Shown here: one piece after another, positions 43,209 to 52,039 of the stretch
Layout: the number at the start of each line of letters is the position of its first letter
Position numbering within the stretch: the first letter of the stretch is position 1
Source: Ancylobacter koreensis
Lineage (GTDB): Bacteria > Pseudomonadota > Alphaproteobacteria > Rhizobiales > Xanthobacteraceae
Length of the DNA stretch: 64,000 bases
Direction: 5' to 3'
Assembly (NCBI RefSeq): GCF_023016525.1
Contig: NZ_JALKCG010000003.1
Coordinates: 186,001 to 250,000 of the forward strand
The notes under the pieces: model-generated
What the model was told of the DNA's origin: nothing
The model's input: the letters and a program-made list of their open reading frames with translations, nothing else
Databases searched by the model: none
Program-made: the position numbers and the translations under genes

Positions 43209-45290
43209 ATGCGGCCCGATATCCTCAATCCATACTTCGCGGCGATCACCGGCCTGTCGGGCATCGGCCCGAAGCTGGCAAAGCCGTTCGGACGGCTGCT
43301 CGGCCGCGAAGGCGAGCCCCGCCTGCTCGATCTGCTCATGCACCTGCCCGCCTCGACCATCGACCGGCGGGCGCGTCCCACCCTCGCGGAGGTCGTGCCC
43401 GACACGGTGGTGACGCTGGAGCTCGTCGTCGACCGCCACGTGCCGACCCCGCGCGGCTCGCGGGCACCTTACCGCGTCTACGCGCATGACGAGACCGGCG
43501 ACATCGTGCTCGCCTTCTTCAAGGCGGACCGGAGCTGGATGGAACGCCTGCTCCCCGTCGGCGAGACGCGCTGGGTCTCCGGCACCGTCACGCTCTATGA
43601 CGGCATGCATCAGATGACCCATCCCGACCGCGTGGTGGACGCGGCGGGACTCGCGAAGCTGCCGCCCATCGAGCCGGTCTATCCGCTGGTGGAAGGCCTC
43701 GGACAGGGCCATGTGCGCCGCGCCGTCGAGGCGGCGCTGAATGAGACGCCAGAACTGCCGGAATGGCAGGCCGCGCCGCCCGGCATCGGATTCCACGCCG
43801 CGCTGCGCCTTGTTCATCAGCCGCGCGAGACTCTGGACGCCAGCCCGCTCGGCCCGGCCTGGAAGCGCCTTGCCTATGACGAACTGCTCGCCGGTCAGCT
43901 CGCCCTCGCGCTGCTGCGGGCGCAGACGGTGAAGGAGGCGGGCCGGCCGAGCCTCGGCACCGGTGCCCTCTCGGAGCGCATCGTGCGCGCCCTGCCCTTT
44001 TCCCTCACTGGCTCGCAGACGCAGGCGCTGGAGGCGATCCGCGCCGATCTCGCCTCCAAGGACCGCATGTTGCGGCTGCTGCAGGGCGATGTCGGCTCCG
44101 GCAAGACAGTGGTGGCGCTGCTGGCGGCGGCGACCGTCGTCGAGGCCGGCCGGCAGGCCGCGCTGATGGCGCCGACCGAAATCCTCGCACGCCAGCATCT
44201 CAAGACCATCGAGCCGCTGGCGCAGGCGGCGGGGCTGCGCGTCGCGCTGCTCACCGGCCGCGAGAAGGGCCGCGCCCGTGCCGACATCCTCGCGGGCCTT
44301 GCCGCCGGCGTGGTGGATCTGGTCATCGGCACCCATGCGCTTTTCCAGGAGGGCGTCGTCTTTCACGATCTCGCCCTCGCCGTGGTCGACGAGCAGCACC
44401 GCTTCGGCGTGCACCAGCGCCTCGCGCTGGCCTCAAAGGGCGAGGCGGTCGATGTGCTGGTGATGACCGCGACGCCGATCCCGCGCACGCTCGTGCTGAC
44501 CTATTTCGGCGATATGGAGTCGAGTGAGCTGCGCGAGAAGCCGGCCGGCCGCAAGCCGATCGACACGCGCGCCGTGCCCTCCGATCGTGTCGACGAGGTG
44601 GTCGCCAGCCTCGGCCGGGCGCTGGCGGAGGGGCGGCGCGCCTACTGGATCTGCCCGCTGGTCGAGGAATCGGAGAATTCCGACCTTCAGGCCGCACAGG
44701 CCCGCTTCGAGGACCTGCGCCACTGGTTCGGCGACAGGGTCGGCCTCGTGCACGGCAAGATGAAGGGCGCCGAGAAGGACGCCGCCATGGCCGCCTTCGC
44801 GGCGGGCGAGACGCAGCTCCTCGTCGCCACCACCGTGGTCGAGGTCGGCGTCGACGTGCCGGAAGCCAGCATCATCGTCATCGAGCATGCCGAGCGCTTC
44901 GGGCTGTCGCAGTTGCACCAGCTGCGCGGGCGCGTCGGGCGCGGCGATGCCGCCTCGACCTGCCTGCTGCTCTACCGCCGTCCGCTGGGCGAGATCGCCC
45001 GCCAGCGGATCGAGGCGTTGCGCGCCTCGGAGGACGGCTTCTTCCTCGCGGAGGAAGATCTGCGCCTGCGCGGCGAGGGCGACGTGCTCGGCACGCGGCA
45101 GAGCGGCTTCCCCGGCTTCAAGCTCGCGCGGCTCGACGTTCACGGCGATCTTCTCACCCGCGCACGCGCCGAGGCGACAGCAATAGTTAGGAACGATTCC
45201 GATCTTCTCGGCGCACATGGCGCGGCGCTGCGTCTGCTCCTACATATTTTCGAGCGCGACGTGGCGGTGAAGCTCCTCAAGGCGGGCTGA
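43209..45290 (+). CDS. recG: ATP-dependent DNA helicase RecG
   Basis: A 693-residue fork-rescue helicase starting MRPDILNPYFAAITGLSGIGPKLAKPFG; the longer open frame covers the palindrome and was rejected. Wedge/OB-fold region about residues 60-160 (RAPYRVYAHDETGDIVLAFFK). Helicase motifs: GDVGSGKTVVALLAAA, PTEILARQH, VVDEQHRFGV, ATPIPRTLVL, VGVDVPEASIIVIE and QLHQLRGRVGRG. C-terminal RecG domain with LRLRGEGDVLGTRQSG. RecG reverses stalled forks and processes D-loops. It is followed 53 bp later by a DUF454 gene. Confidence 0.97.
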   Translation: MRPDILNPYFAAITGLSGIGPKLAKPFGRLLGREGEPRLLDLLMHLPASTIDRRARPTLAEVVPDTVVTLELVVDRHVPTPRGSRAPYRVYAHDETGDIVLAFFKADRSWMERLLPVGETRWVSGTVTLYDGMHQMTHPDRVVDAAGLAKLPPIEPVYPLVEGLGQGHVRRAVEAALNETPELPEWQAAPPGIGFHAALRLVHQPRETLDASPLGPAWKRLAYDELLAGQLALALLRAQTVKEAGRPSLGTGALSERIVRALPFSLTGSQTQALEAIRADLASKDRMLRLLQGDVGSGKTVVALLAAATVVEAGRQAALMAPTEILARQHLKTIEPLAQAAGLRVALLTGREKGRARADILAGLAAGVVDLVIGTHALFQEGVVFHDLALAVVDEQHRFGVHQRLALASKGEAVDVLVMTATPIPRTLVLTYFGDMESSELREKPAGRKPIDTRAVPSDRVDEVVASLGRALAEGRRAYWICPLVEESENSDLQAAQARFEDLRHWFGDRVGLVHGKMKGAEKDAAMAAFAAGETQLLVATTVVEVGVDVPEASIIVIEHAERFGLSQLHQLRGRVGRGDAASTCLLLYRRPLGEIARQRIEALRASEDGFFLAEEDLRLRGEGDVLGTRQSGFPGFKLARLDVHGDLLTRARAEATAIVRNDSDLLGAHGAALRLLLHIFERDVAVKLLKAG

Positions 45291-45343
45291 ATACTGTCAT
45301 GTTCCGCGTTGAAGAACTTGCACAGCTGACGATGGGAAGCCCG

Positions 45344-45739
45344 ATGAACGAGCGGCGGCCGCGTCTATATTCCCTTACGGCACCCGGCCGGTGGGCGATG
45401 TTTGCGCTCGGCTGGGTCTGCGTCGTGCTCGGTATTATCGGCATCGTTACCCCGGTCATGCCCGGGACCGTGTTCCTCATTCTCGCCGCGTGGCTGTTCG
45501 CCCGCTCCTCTCCCCGTTTCGAGAACTGGCTGCTCACGCATCCGCGCCTCGGCCCCTCCGTTGTCGCCTGGAGGGCCAATGGCACGGTGCCACGCTGGGT
45601 GCCTTATGTGGCGTCCGGCAGCATGGGGGGCAGCTTCGTGCTGCTGGTCTTCGTCGGGCTGCCGGTGGCGGTGCTGGCGATCATCGGCGCGATCTTCGTG
45701 GCGGTCAGCGTCTATCTCTTCACGAGGCCGGTGACGTGA
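45344..45739 (+). CDS. DUF454 (YbaN) family membrane protein
   Basis: A 131-residue protein starting at MNERRPRLYS with GGGAAG upstream; 15 earlier residues were dropped. It has two hydrophobic regions (ALGWVCVVLGIIGIVTPVMPGTVFLILAAWLFA and GGSFVLLVFVGLPVAVLAIIGAIFVAVSVYLFT) and the DUF454 signature PVMPGTVFLILAAWLFARSSPRFENWL. Function unknown for the family. Its TGA shares one base with the mobA start (TGATG), so the two are coupled. Confidence 0.88.
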   Translation: MNERRPRLYSLTAPGRWAMFALGWVCVVLGIIGIVTPVMPGTVFLILAAWLFARSSPRFENWLLTHPRLGPSVVAWRANGTVPRWVPYVASGSMGGSFVLLVFVGLPVAVLAIIGAIFVAVSVYLFTRPVT

Positions 45740-46359
45740 TGGACGCGGCTGACAAGCCTGTCGGGCTTATCCTCGCCGGCGGCCTGTCGCGGCGCATGGG
45801 CGGAGGAGACAAGGCACTGCGCCCGCTGGCCGGCGAGAGCATCCTCGCCCGCGTCGTGCGCCGCCTGCGCCCACAGGTCAGGACGCTGCTTCTGAACGCC
45901 AACGGGCCGGCGGAACGCTTCGGCCTCAATCTACCCGTGGTGCCGGACGAGATGCCCGACACGCCCGGCCCGCTCGCCGGCATTCTCGCAGGGCTCGATC
46001 ATGCGGCGCGGGAGATGCCGGGCGAGCCCTTCCTGCTCACCGTGCCAGCCGACTGCCCCTTCCTCCCCGCCGACCTTGCCGCCCGGCTGGCCGATGCCGC
46101 GACAGACGCAGGCGCGGCCTATGCGACGTCCGGCGCGCGCGCGCATCCCGTCGCCGGCATCTGGCGTGTCGCGGCACGCCACGATCTGCGGGCCCTGCTG
46201 GTCGACGAAGGCGAGCGCCGCGTCGGGCGCTGGCTGGCGCGCGCCGGCGCCGTGCCCGTCGAATGGCCGGCCGAGCCCTTCGATCCGTTCTTCAACGTCA
46301 ACACGCCGGAAGACCTCGCAGCGGCCGAGCGGCTGGCGGCGGCCTATCCCGCGCTCTGA
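45739..46359 (+). CDS. mobA: molybdenum cofactor guanylyltransferase MobA
   Basis: A 206-residue nucleotidyltransferase that adds GMP to molybdopterin, forming the dinucleotide cofactor of the DMSO-reductase class. Motifs: GLILAGGLSRRMGGGDKAL (NTP-binding G-rich loop with GG-x-RRMG-x-DK), PDTPGPLAGILAGLD, LTVPADCPFLPADL with the metal Asp, and VNTPEDL near the C-terminus. Coupled to the DUF454 gene by TGATG. The end overlaps the convergent mobB end by 16 bases. Cytosolic. Confidence 0.95.
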   Translation: MDAADKPVGLILAGGLSRRMGGGDKALRPLAGESILARVVRRLRPQVRTLLLNANGPAERFGLNLPVVPDEMPDTPGPLAGILAGLDHAAREMPGEPFLLTVPADCPFLPADLAARLADAATDAGAAYATSGARAHPVAGIWRVAARHDLRALLVDEGERRVGRWLARAGAVPVEWPAEPFDPFFNVNTPEDLAAAERLAAAYPAL

Positions 46360-46883
46360 CCGGCATCCGCCCGCCAGCCCATGCCGTCGACGGGCGCGGC
46401 GTGCTGGTCGACGAAATCGGCCACCGCCTCGATGTCGTCGAGATCGATCACCGGCAGCGGGCAGTCGTGCAGGCCGCCATCGCTGGCGACGCCGACGATA
46501 TGGGGATCGTCGGGGTAGAGAAGCGGCTTGCCGACCTCGGCTCGGTGGATTTCGAGCTTGGGATGGTGGTCGCGCTTGTAGCCCTCGACCAGAACGAGAT
46601 CGACCGGCGCCAGATGCGCCACCAGCTCCGGCAGATTCGGCTCCGGCGCGCCGCGCAATTCGTGCATCAGCGCCCAGCGATTGGCGGAGGCCACCAGCAC
46701 CTCGCTGGCGCCGACCATGCGATGGGTGTGCGAATCCTTGCCCGGCTTGTCGACGTCGAATTCGTGATGGGCGTGCTTGATCGTCGAGACACGATGCCCA
46801 CGGGCCACCAGCACCGGGATGAGCCGCGCCAGCAACGTGGTCTTGCCCGATCCGCTCCAGCCGGCAAAGCCGATCAGTCGCAT
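46344..46883 (-). CDS. mobB: molybdopterin-guanine dinucleotide biosynthesis protein MobB
   Basis: A 179-residue P-loop GTPase of the MobB family. It starts MRLIGFAGWSGSGKTTLLARLIP, the Walker A, with GGGGAG upstream; 25 residues of longer frame were dropped. Further features: STIKHAHHEFDVDKPGKDSHTHRMVGASEVLVAS and LVLVEGYKRDHHPKLEIHR. It accompanies MobA in cofactor maturation and stores GTP. It is transcribed convergently with mobA rather than with it, so the two have separate promoters. The mobB/mobA overlap of 16 bp is compact but ordinary. Confidence 0.93.
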   Translation of the reverse strand: MRLIGFAGWSGSGKTTLLARLIPVLVARGHRVSTIKHAHHEFDVDKPGKDSHTHRMVGASEVLVASANRWALMHELRGAPEPNLPELVAHLAPVDLVLVEGYKRDHHPKLEIHRAEVGKPLLYPDDPHIVGVASDGGLHDCPLPVIDLDDIEAVADFVDQHAAPVDGMGWRADAGQSAG

Positions 46884-47024
46884 AGGCGCGTCTCCCCGTT
46901 TCTTCGTTGCGCCAGAGTTCGGGCGTCCGCGCCGCTGCGTCAAGCGGGCCGCCGCCATGGGCCGATTGCGCTTTCCGCTTGCCGGCCATGCAGGCGCGGC
47001 CTACTCCGGCGCGGGAGTTTTGTG

Positions 47025-47261
47025 ATGGATCAGGCGAACGGGCCGCTGCGGCTGGACCTCAAGGGGCTGAAATGTCCCCTGCCCGCGCTGCACACGCGCC
47101 GGGCGCTGGAGCGCGCCGCGCCGGGCACGGTGATCCTCGTCGAGTGCACCGACCCGATGGCGGTGATCGACATTCCCCATCTGGTCGGCCAGACGGGCAA
47201 CGTCCTTGAGGAACAGACGTCGCAAGGCGGCGTGCTCGGCTTCCGCATCCGCCGGGCTTGA
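47025..47261 (+). CDS. TusA-like sulfur carrier/sulfurtransferase
   Basis: A 78-residue IscS-partner type protein: RLDLKGLKCPLPALHTRRAL with active C17 in CPxP, TVILVECTDPMAVIDIPHL and a closing strand VLGFRI. TusA/SirA/YeeD-family proteins carry persulfide for tRNA thiolation or for molybdenum-cofactor sulfuration, and placement next to mobAB suggests the latter, but this is positional. Start at ATG with GGGAG upstream. Three bases later begins the convergent DUF2218 stop. Confidence 0.88.
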   Translation: MDQANGPLRLDLKGLKCPLPALHTRRALERAAPGTVILVECTDPMAVIDIPHLVGQTGNVLEEQTSQGGVLGFRIRRA

Positions 47262-47264
47262 AGG

Positions 47265-47555
47265 TCAGGCATCTTGCCAGTCGAAGGCCAGCGGCGCTTC
47301 GCGAAAGGCGAAGCGGTCGAGATGGCGGGCCACTACGCCCTTCATCCGCTCCAGCGTCTCCGCGTCCCCGGCCTCTATGCGCACAATGAGCGCTTCCGCC
47401 TCTGCGTCCATGGTGGCCAGCGCGCCCTCGGGCAGCTTCACCTCGCCATGCGCGGGGTCGAAGCTCACGTCCAGCTTGTGCGCCCAATGCTTGCAGAGCT
47501 GCTGCAGATAGCGGCTGGCGTGTTGGGTGGGGACATGGGCCTGCGTGCTCGCCAT
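47265..47555 (-). CDS. DUF2218 family protein
   Basis: A 96-residue protein with GAGGAAAGACTC before the ATG. The DUF2218 pattern is clear in HVPTQHASRYLQQLCKHWAHKLDVSF and in GEVKLPEGALATMDAEAEALIVRIEA, with a late HLDRFAFREAPLAFDW. Members are often near iron/siderophore genes, but none is seen here. No signal or membrane segment. The longer open frame to 47771 overlaps the next hydrolase and was rejected. Confidence 0.9.
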   Translation of the reverse strand: MASTQAHVPTQHASRYLQQLCKHWAHKLDVSFDPAHGEVKLPEGALATMDAEAEALIVRIEAGDAETLERMKGVVARHLDRFAFREAPLAFDWQDA

Positions 47556-47665
47556 GAGTCTTTCCTCTTTTCCGATGCCCCGACCGGGCGATGGACGAAT
47601 CATGCGGCGCCCGGCCTTATGGAGTCGCGCCTCGATGGGAGACGCGTATCCCAATGGAGGAGCCC

Positions 47666-48307
47666 ATGAGGCTGCCGCGCCTTCTGCTTGCCGCCCTGCT
47701 GGGCGCGTTGTGCCTCGCGGGCGCGGCGCAGGCGCAGACCTCGCCGCGTCCGCCATGGGCCGCCCCGCCAATCACGGCCAAGCCCGGCAAGCCGCTGCCC
47801 TCGCGCGCCGACACACATGTGTACCTGCTTCGCGGCCTGTTCGGGGTGTTCTCGCAGGGAATCGACGCGCTTGCCGCCGAGCTGGTGCAACTCGGCTACA
47901 CCGCCGAGGTGCATGGCTGGGACGAGGCGCAAACGGTAATCGACCAGATCGTCCGGCGCTTCGCGGACGGGCATGACGGGCCGGTGGTGGTGATCGGCCA
48001 TTCGCTGGGTGCCAATGCCACCATCGCGGTGGCGAGCGCCGTGGCGCCGCAGAACATCCCGGTCGACCTCGCCGTGACCTTCGACGCCACCGACCCCGGC
48101 CTCGTGCCGGAGAATGTCGCCATCCTGATCAACTTCTGGGCCAATGACGGCTTCGGCAAGCCGGTCTCGGCCGGGCCGGGCTATACGGGCCAGCTTGAGA
48201 ATTTCGACCTCTCGGGCGAGCCGGGCATCGACCACACCAGCATCGATACGCGCGAGCGCTTCCACCAGTTCGTCATCACCACGCTGGAGGGCATGACCGG
48301 CCATTAA
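47666..48307 (+). CDS. secreted lipase-like alpha/beta hydrolase
   Basis: A 213-residue protein starting MRLPRLLLAALLGALCLAGA with GGAGGAGC upstream; the signal peptide ends near AQAQ. After a Pro-rich spacer come THVYLLRGLFGVFSQGIDAL (a leading strand with oxyanion loop) and the nucleophile elbow VVVIGHSLGANATIAVA, S113. AVTFDATDPGL and INFWANDGFGKPV follow, with DHTSIDTRERFHQF near the end supplying a candidate His. It is a shorter relative in style to the exported hydrolase at 18970-19737. Its 3' end overlaps the convergent methyltransferase by 4 bases. Confidence 0.75.
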   Translation: MRLPRLLLAALLGALCLAGAAQAQTSPRPPWAAPPITAKPGKPLPSRADTHVYLLRGLFGVFSQGIDALAAELVQLGYTAEVHGWDEAQTVIDQIVRRFADGHDGPVVVIGHSLGANATIAVASAVAPQNIPVDLAVTFDATDPGLVPENVAILINFWANDGFGKPVSAGPGYTGQLENFDLSGEPGIDHTSIDTRERFHQFVITTLEGMTGH

Positions 48308-49146
48308 CGCCGGCGGCCCGCCGCATCCCGACCCGGCAGCAGTGCCTTCAGTCGCCTCGTGAAGCCCGCATTCTCGATTCTGGCGAGCCGCGCGGTGGCG
48401 AAGGCGAGTTCCTGCCCGGTCGCCTCCAGCCGAGTCTCGGCGTCGGCCCGCGCGGCACGCACCGCCGCCAGTTCTTCCTCGGCACGGGCCAGCCGCGATT
48501 CCAGCTCGGCGGCGCGGCGGCCGTCCCAAGTGGCGCTCGAACGCGCTTCCAGCGCGTCCGGCGCCTCGATGTCATAGACGTTGAGCGCCGGCACGAGACG
48601 AGCCATCCGATCCTTCCGGCGCAGCGGCTCGGTGGAGGCCCGGCGGAACACCGCCACGAAGTCCGCCCACCCCGTCGGCCCCGGCTTACCGATGAAGCTC
48701 TCCACCACCTCGACGGAAATCCCGCTACGGCGGCTCCACAGGGCGAGCGCGTGGCCGGCATCGGGATAGAAGCGCCAGCAGTCCACGGGATAGCGATGGA
48801 AGTGATGGTTGCTTGGCGCGTTCACGTAGAGAAAGCCGCCGGGCTTCAGAATCCGCGCCAGCTCCACGAAGGTTTGCCAGAAGCAGGCATCGTGCTCGAA
48901 GGCGGAGCTTGTGACGATCACGTCGGCACTGGCATCGGCCAGCGGAAGCGGCCGGGCCGGATCGACGACGAGATCGACGCCCGCGCCCGGCGCCATGTCG
49001 AGGCCGAGATAATTCGCCCCCGGCGGGCAGTGGTCGCGCAGCGTGCCGTTGACGTTCTGGCTGCCGAGTTCGACGACCTGTCGGAACTCCGGCCGCCAAT
49101 AGAGGTCAAAGAACAGCCGGCCGTGCTCATAGGCCGTGTCGTGCAT
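48304..49146 (-). CDS. class I SAM-dependent methyltransferase with C-terminal coiled coil
   Basis: A 280-residue protein. The methyltransferase core (VVELGSQNVNGTLRDH for the SAM-binding loop, YLGLDMAPGAGVDLVVDP, DVIVTSSAFEHDACFWQT, ILKPGGFLYVNAPSNHHFHRYPVDCWRFYPDA) occupies residues 20-180. Beyond about residue 200 a heptad-like helix rich in Ala, Glu, Arg and Leu runs to the basic C-terminus. Proteins of this arrangement often sit in polysaccharide or lipopolysaccharide loci; substrate here unknown. It is the minus-strand neighbour of tRNA-Lys (divergent) and its end overlaps a hydrolase gene by 4 bases. Confidence 0.82.
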   Translation of the reverse strand: MHDTAYEHGRLFFDLYWRPEFRQVVELGSQNVNGTLRDHCPPGANYLGLDMAPGAGVDLVVDPARPLPLADASADVIVTSSAFEHDACFWQTFVELARILKPGGFLYVNAPSNHHFHRYPVDCWRFYPDAGHALALWSRRSGISVEVVESFIGKPGPTGWADFVAVFRRASTEPLRRKDRMARLVPALNVYDIEAPDALEARSSATWDGRRAAELESRLARAEEELAAVRAARADAETRLEATGQELAFATARLARIENAGFTRRLKALLPGRDAAGRRR

Positions 49147-49313
49147 GGGGAGCTCCGCTCTCGCTGCGAGGGTCGATGGATGGCCGGCGAACGAAGGATT
49201 AGCCGGTTTTCCGCCGTCACCGGAAGCATAAAACCCTTCCCGCTTCGCAGGCGGGAGGAGCCCTCCGGCGGCTTGCCATCGGCGCGCGAAACCCTTAAGC
49301 CCCGTCCCCGTGG

Positions 49314-49389
49314 GAGCCCGTAGCTCAGCCGGTAGAGCACGTGACTTTTAATCATGGGGTCTTGGGTTCGAATCCCAACGGGCTCACCA
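49314..49389 (+). tRNA. tRNA-Lys (anticodon TTT)
   Basis: A 76-nt cloverleaf: acceptor GAGCCCG pairs with CGGGCTC, D-stem GCTC with GAGC, anticodon stem CGTGA with TCATG (one G-T pair), loop CTTTTAA with anticodon TTT, T-arm TTGGG-TTCGAAT-CCCAA and encoded 3' ACCA. Reads lysine AAA/AAG. Confidence 0.97.
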
Positions 49390-49419
49390 CCTGTCCGATC
49401 CGTTTCCCCGACGCGGCGG

Positions 49420-49824
49420 TCACTTGTAGGAGGCGACCTCGATGAGGTTGCCGTCGGGGTCGCGCACGTAGACGGACAGTATGTCGCCCTGTGCACCCGG
49501 CTTGACCACCGGGCCGAGCTCGATCTCCAGCCCGCATTGGCGGAAATGGTCGGCGACCTCCTCTGGTCCGATATCGGTGAGGAAGCAGAGGTCGTCGCTG
49601 CCCGGCTGGGGGGACAAGCCGGTGAACCAGACGTCGGGCGACATGGAAATCGGCCGCAGATTGATCTTGTTGCGGCCGAACATCATGCTCGTGCGGATCG
49701 GGCCACCCTGCTTCTGCACGTTGTCCACGCGCGTCATGCCCAGCACGCGCGCGTACCATTCTGCCGCCACTTCGACATCGCGGACATTGAGGACGAGGTG
49801 ATCGAACGCGTTGACTTTCAACAT
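49420..49824 (-). CDS. VOC (glyoxalase/bleomycin resistance-type) family protein
   Basis: A 134-residue vicinal oxygen chelate protein. The start is MLKVNAFDHLVLNVRDVE; 43 residues of longer frame were dropped. Two beta-alpha-beta-beta-beta modules: HLVLNVRDVEVAAEWYARVLGMT and later LSVYVRDPDGNLIEVASYK. Metal-ligand candidates are the first His (H9) and the Glu near the end (E129). Members are dioxygenases, glyoxalases or resistance proteins; this one could be any. Downstream of tRNA-Lys on the opposite strand. Confidence 0.85.
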   Translation of the reverse strand: MLKVNAFDHLVLNVRDVEVAAEWYARVLGMTRVDNVQKQGGPIRTSMMFGRNKINLRPISMSPDVWFTGLSPQPGSDDLCFLTDIGPEEVADHFRQCGLEIELGPVVKPGAQGDILSVYVRDPDGNLIEVASYK

Positions 49825-50242
49825 GGCGGGACTCTGTCTCTGGGCCTTTGCCTGTCCGGGGATCGTCCGGGCCGAACTGAGCGCCCGTCCCATGCATCCA
49901 CAACGAAAGTCGTAACCCGTTTGGGTGCAGCCCGTCGATAGCCGCGATGCCATGATTGCAGCGCCAAAGGAATTCCAGCCTGAGGCGATCCTTCCTTAAC
50001 CCCGGCGTCGGCTGCGAAGCGAATCGCGAATTGCCGGCGCCGGGGTCTTTTCGGTCGCTTCTTCCGCCGCCGCGCCTTAGCACTCTGGCGGCGAATTATT
50101 GCAAACCTGCAAGAACGCCCTGTCGATCATACCGCTTCCGATGCGTGGGAACGGCGACTAGCTTGCGTGCAACCCATCCGGCGGGCGGGCCCAGCGGACC
50201 TCGCGAAAACCTTGCCCCGCATATCTTGCAGGAGTTGCCCCC
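49825..50242. other. 418-bp intergenic region with no supported gene
   Basis: Between the divergent VOC and wrbA genes. No open frame with a ribosome binding site, no clear hairpin or repeat. It must hold the promoter of wrbA; AT-rich patches around 50090-50105 are the likeliest place. Confidence 0.4.
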
Positions 50243-50842
50243 ATGGCCAAAGTCCTCGTTCTCTACCATTCCGCCTACGGCCACATCGAAGCCCTCGCCA
50301 ATGCCGTCGCAGAAGGTGCCCGCGAAGCCGGCGCGGCCGTCGACGTCAAGCGCGTTCCCGAGACGGTGCCGGAGGAGGTCGCCCGCGCCAATCACTTCAA
50401 GCTCGACCAGGCCGCTCCCGTCGCCACCGTCGACGATCTGAAAGACTATGACGCGATCATCTTCGGCGCCGGCACCCGCTTCGGCACGGTCGCCTCGCAG
50501 ATGCGCAGCTTCATCGACCAGACCGGCGGCCTGTGGTTCACCGGCGCGCTCGTCGGCAAGGTCGGCTCGGTGTTCACCTCGTCGGCCACCCAGCACGGCG
50601 GGCAGGAATCGACCATTCTCGGCTTCATCCCCACCCTGCTGCATCACGGCATGGTCGTCGTCGGCCTGCCCTATGCCTTTCAGGGCCAGACGGGCGTCGA
50701 CGAGATCAAGGGCGGCTCGCCCTACGGCGCCTCGACCATCACCGACGGCGACGGCTCGCGCCAGCCTTCCAAGGTCGAACTGGACGGCGCCCGTTTCCAA
50801 GGCAAGCACGTGGCGACCATCGCCGGCAAGCTCCACGGCTGA
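50243..50842 (+). CDS. wrbA: NAD(P)H:quinone oxidoreductase WrbA
   Basis: A 199-residue flavodoxin-like quinone reductase (two-electron reduction, protects against redox cycling). Motifs: [28 protein letters not shown] (FMN phosphate loop), [31 protein letters not shown], and the WrbA insert region [40 protein letters not shown]. The ATG has CAGGAG ten bases upstream. Single gene, ending at a strong palindromic terminator. Confidence 0.96.
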   Translation: MAKVLVLYHSAYGHIEALANAVAEGAREAGAAVDVKRVPETVPEEVARANHFKLDQAAPVATVDDLKDYDAIIFGAGTRFGTVASQMRSFIDQTGGLWFTGALVGKVGSVFTSSATQHGGQESTILGFIPTLLHHGMVVVGLPYAFQGQTGVDEIKGGSPYGASTITDGDGSRQPSKVELDGARFQGKHVATIAGKLHG

Positions 50843-50856
50843 CGGCCACCTTCTGA

Positions 50857-50891
50857 CGCATCCCGGACGGGCTTCATCCGTCCGGGATGCG
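50857..50891. terminator. 14-bp perfect palindromic terminator
   Basis: CGCATCCCGGACGG (50857-50870), loop GCTTCAT, CCGTCCGGGATGCG (50878-50891), between the convergent wrbA and tgt genes. It resembles the repeats at 53149-53178, so it may be a repeat element reused as a terminator. No T-run. Confidence 0.7.
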
Positions 50892-50896
50892 CTCTC

Positions 50897-52039
50897 TCAC
50901 GACCGCGCCGAAATATCCCCGCGCGCCCAGCCTTCCTTCACCTGCGCCTTGTGGTCCTCGAAGCGCCCCTCCGCGATGGCGGCGCGGATGCCGGCGGTCA
51001 GGCTCTGGTAATAGGCGAGATTCACCCAGGTCAGCAGCATCGAGCCCAGCATCTCGTCGCAGCGCACGAGGTGGTGGAGGTAGGCGCGCGAATAGTCACG
51101 CGCGGCCGGGCAGTCGCTCTCCTCGTCCAGCGGGCGCGGGTCTTCGGCGTGGCGGGCGTTCTTCAGGTTGATCTTGCCGAAGCGGGTGAACGCCGTGGCG
51201 TGCCGACCCGCCCGCGTCGGCATCACGCAGTCGAACATGTCGACGCCACGTGCCACGCTTTCGATGATGTCGTCCGGCGTGCCGACGCCCATCAGGTAGC
51301 GCGGCTTGTCCTGAGGCAGGATCGGATTCACCGTCTCCAGCATCGACAGCATCACCGCCTGCGGCTCGCCGACCGCCAGCCCGCCGATGGAATAGCCGGG
51401 AAAGCCGATATCGACGAGGCCGCGTGCTGATTCCTCGCGAAGCTCCGGGTCGTCGCCGCCCTGAACGATGCCGAACAGCGCGCGGCCTTTCGGCTGGAGC
51501 TCGAACGCCTTCTTGGAACGCTCGGCCCAGCGCAGCGACAGGCGCAGGGCGCGGGCGATCTCCTCCTTTGAGGCGGGCAGGCGCACGCACTCGTCGAGCT
51601 GCATCTGGATGTCCGAGCCGAGCAGGCCCTGGATTTCCACCGAGCGCTCCGGGGTCAGCTCGTAATAGGACCCGTCGATGTGCGAGCGGAAGGTGACGCC
51701 CTTCTCGCTCATCTTGCGCAGCGCGGCCAGCGACATGACCTGAAAGCCACCGGAATCGGTGAGGATCGGGTGCGGCCAACGCGCGAATTCGTGCAACCCG
51801 CCGAGTTTGGCTACCCGCTCCGCGCCTGGGCGCAGCATCAGGTGATAGGTGTTGCCGAGAATGATGTCGGCGCCGAGCTCACGGACCTGGTCCGGATACA
51901 TGCCCTTCACCGTGCCGGCGGTGCCGACCGGCATGAAGGCCGGTGTTCGGATGTTGCCGCGCGGCGTGACGACTTCGCCGAGGCGCGCAGCCCCGTCGGT
52001 GGCTTTCAGGCGGTAGCGGAATTCAGCGGTGTCGTTCAT
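50897..52039 (-). CDS. tgt: queuine tRNA-ribosyltransferase Tgt
   Basis: A 380-residue TIM-barrel enzyme exchanging guanine 34 for preQ1 in tRNAs of GUN anticodons. The start ATG overlaps the queA TGA (ATGA). Motifs: [41 protein letters not shown] with the catalytic-pocket Asp, [17 protein letters not shown], and [15 protein letters not shown] with the nucleophilic Asp. The zinc Cys/His set was not resolved by eye. It works right after QueA in queuosine synthesis, and their coupling makes that sense. Confidence 0.97.
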   Translation of the reverse strand: MNDTAEFRYRLKATDGAARLGEVVTPRGNIRTPAFMPVGTAGTVKGMYPDQVRELGADIILGNTYHLMLRPGAERVAKLGGLHEFARWPHPILTDSGGFQVMSLAALRKMSEKGVTFRSHIDGSYYELTPERSVEIQGLLGSDIQMQLDECVRLPASKEEIARALRLSLRWAERSKKAFELQPKGRALFGIVQGGDDPELREESARGLVDIGFPGYSIGGLAVGEPQAVMLSMLETVNPILPQDKPRYLMGVGTPDDIIESVARGVDMFDCVMPTRAGRHATAFTRFGKINLKNARHAEDPRPLDEESDCPAARDYSRAYLHHLVRCDEMLGSMLLTWVNLAYYQSLTAGIRAAIAEGRFEDHKAQVKEGWARGDISARS

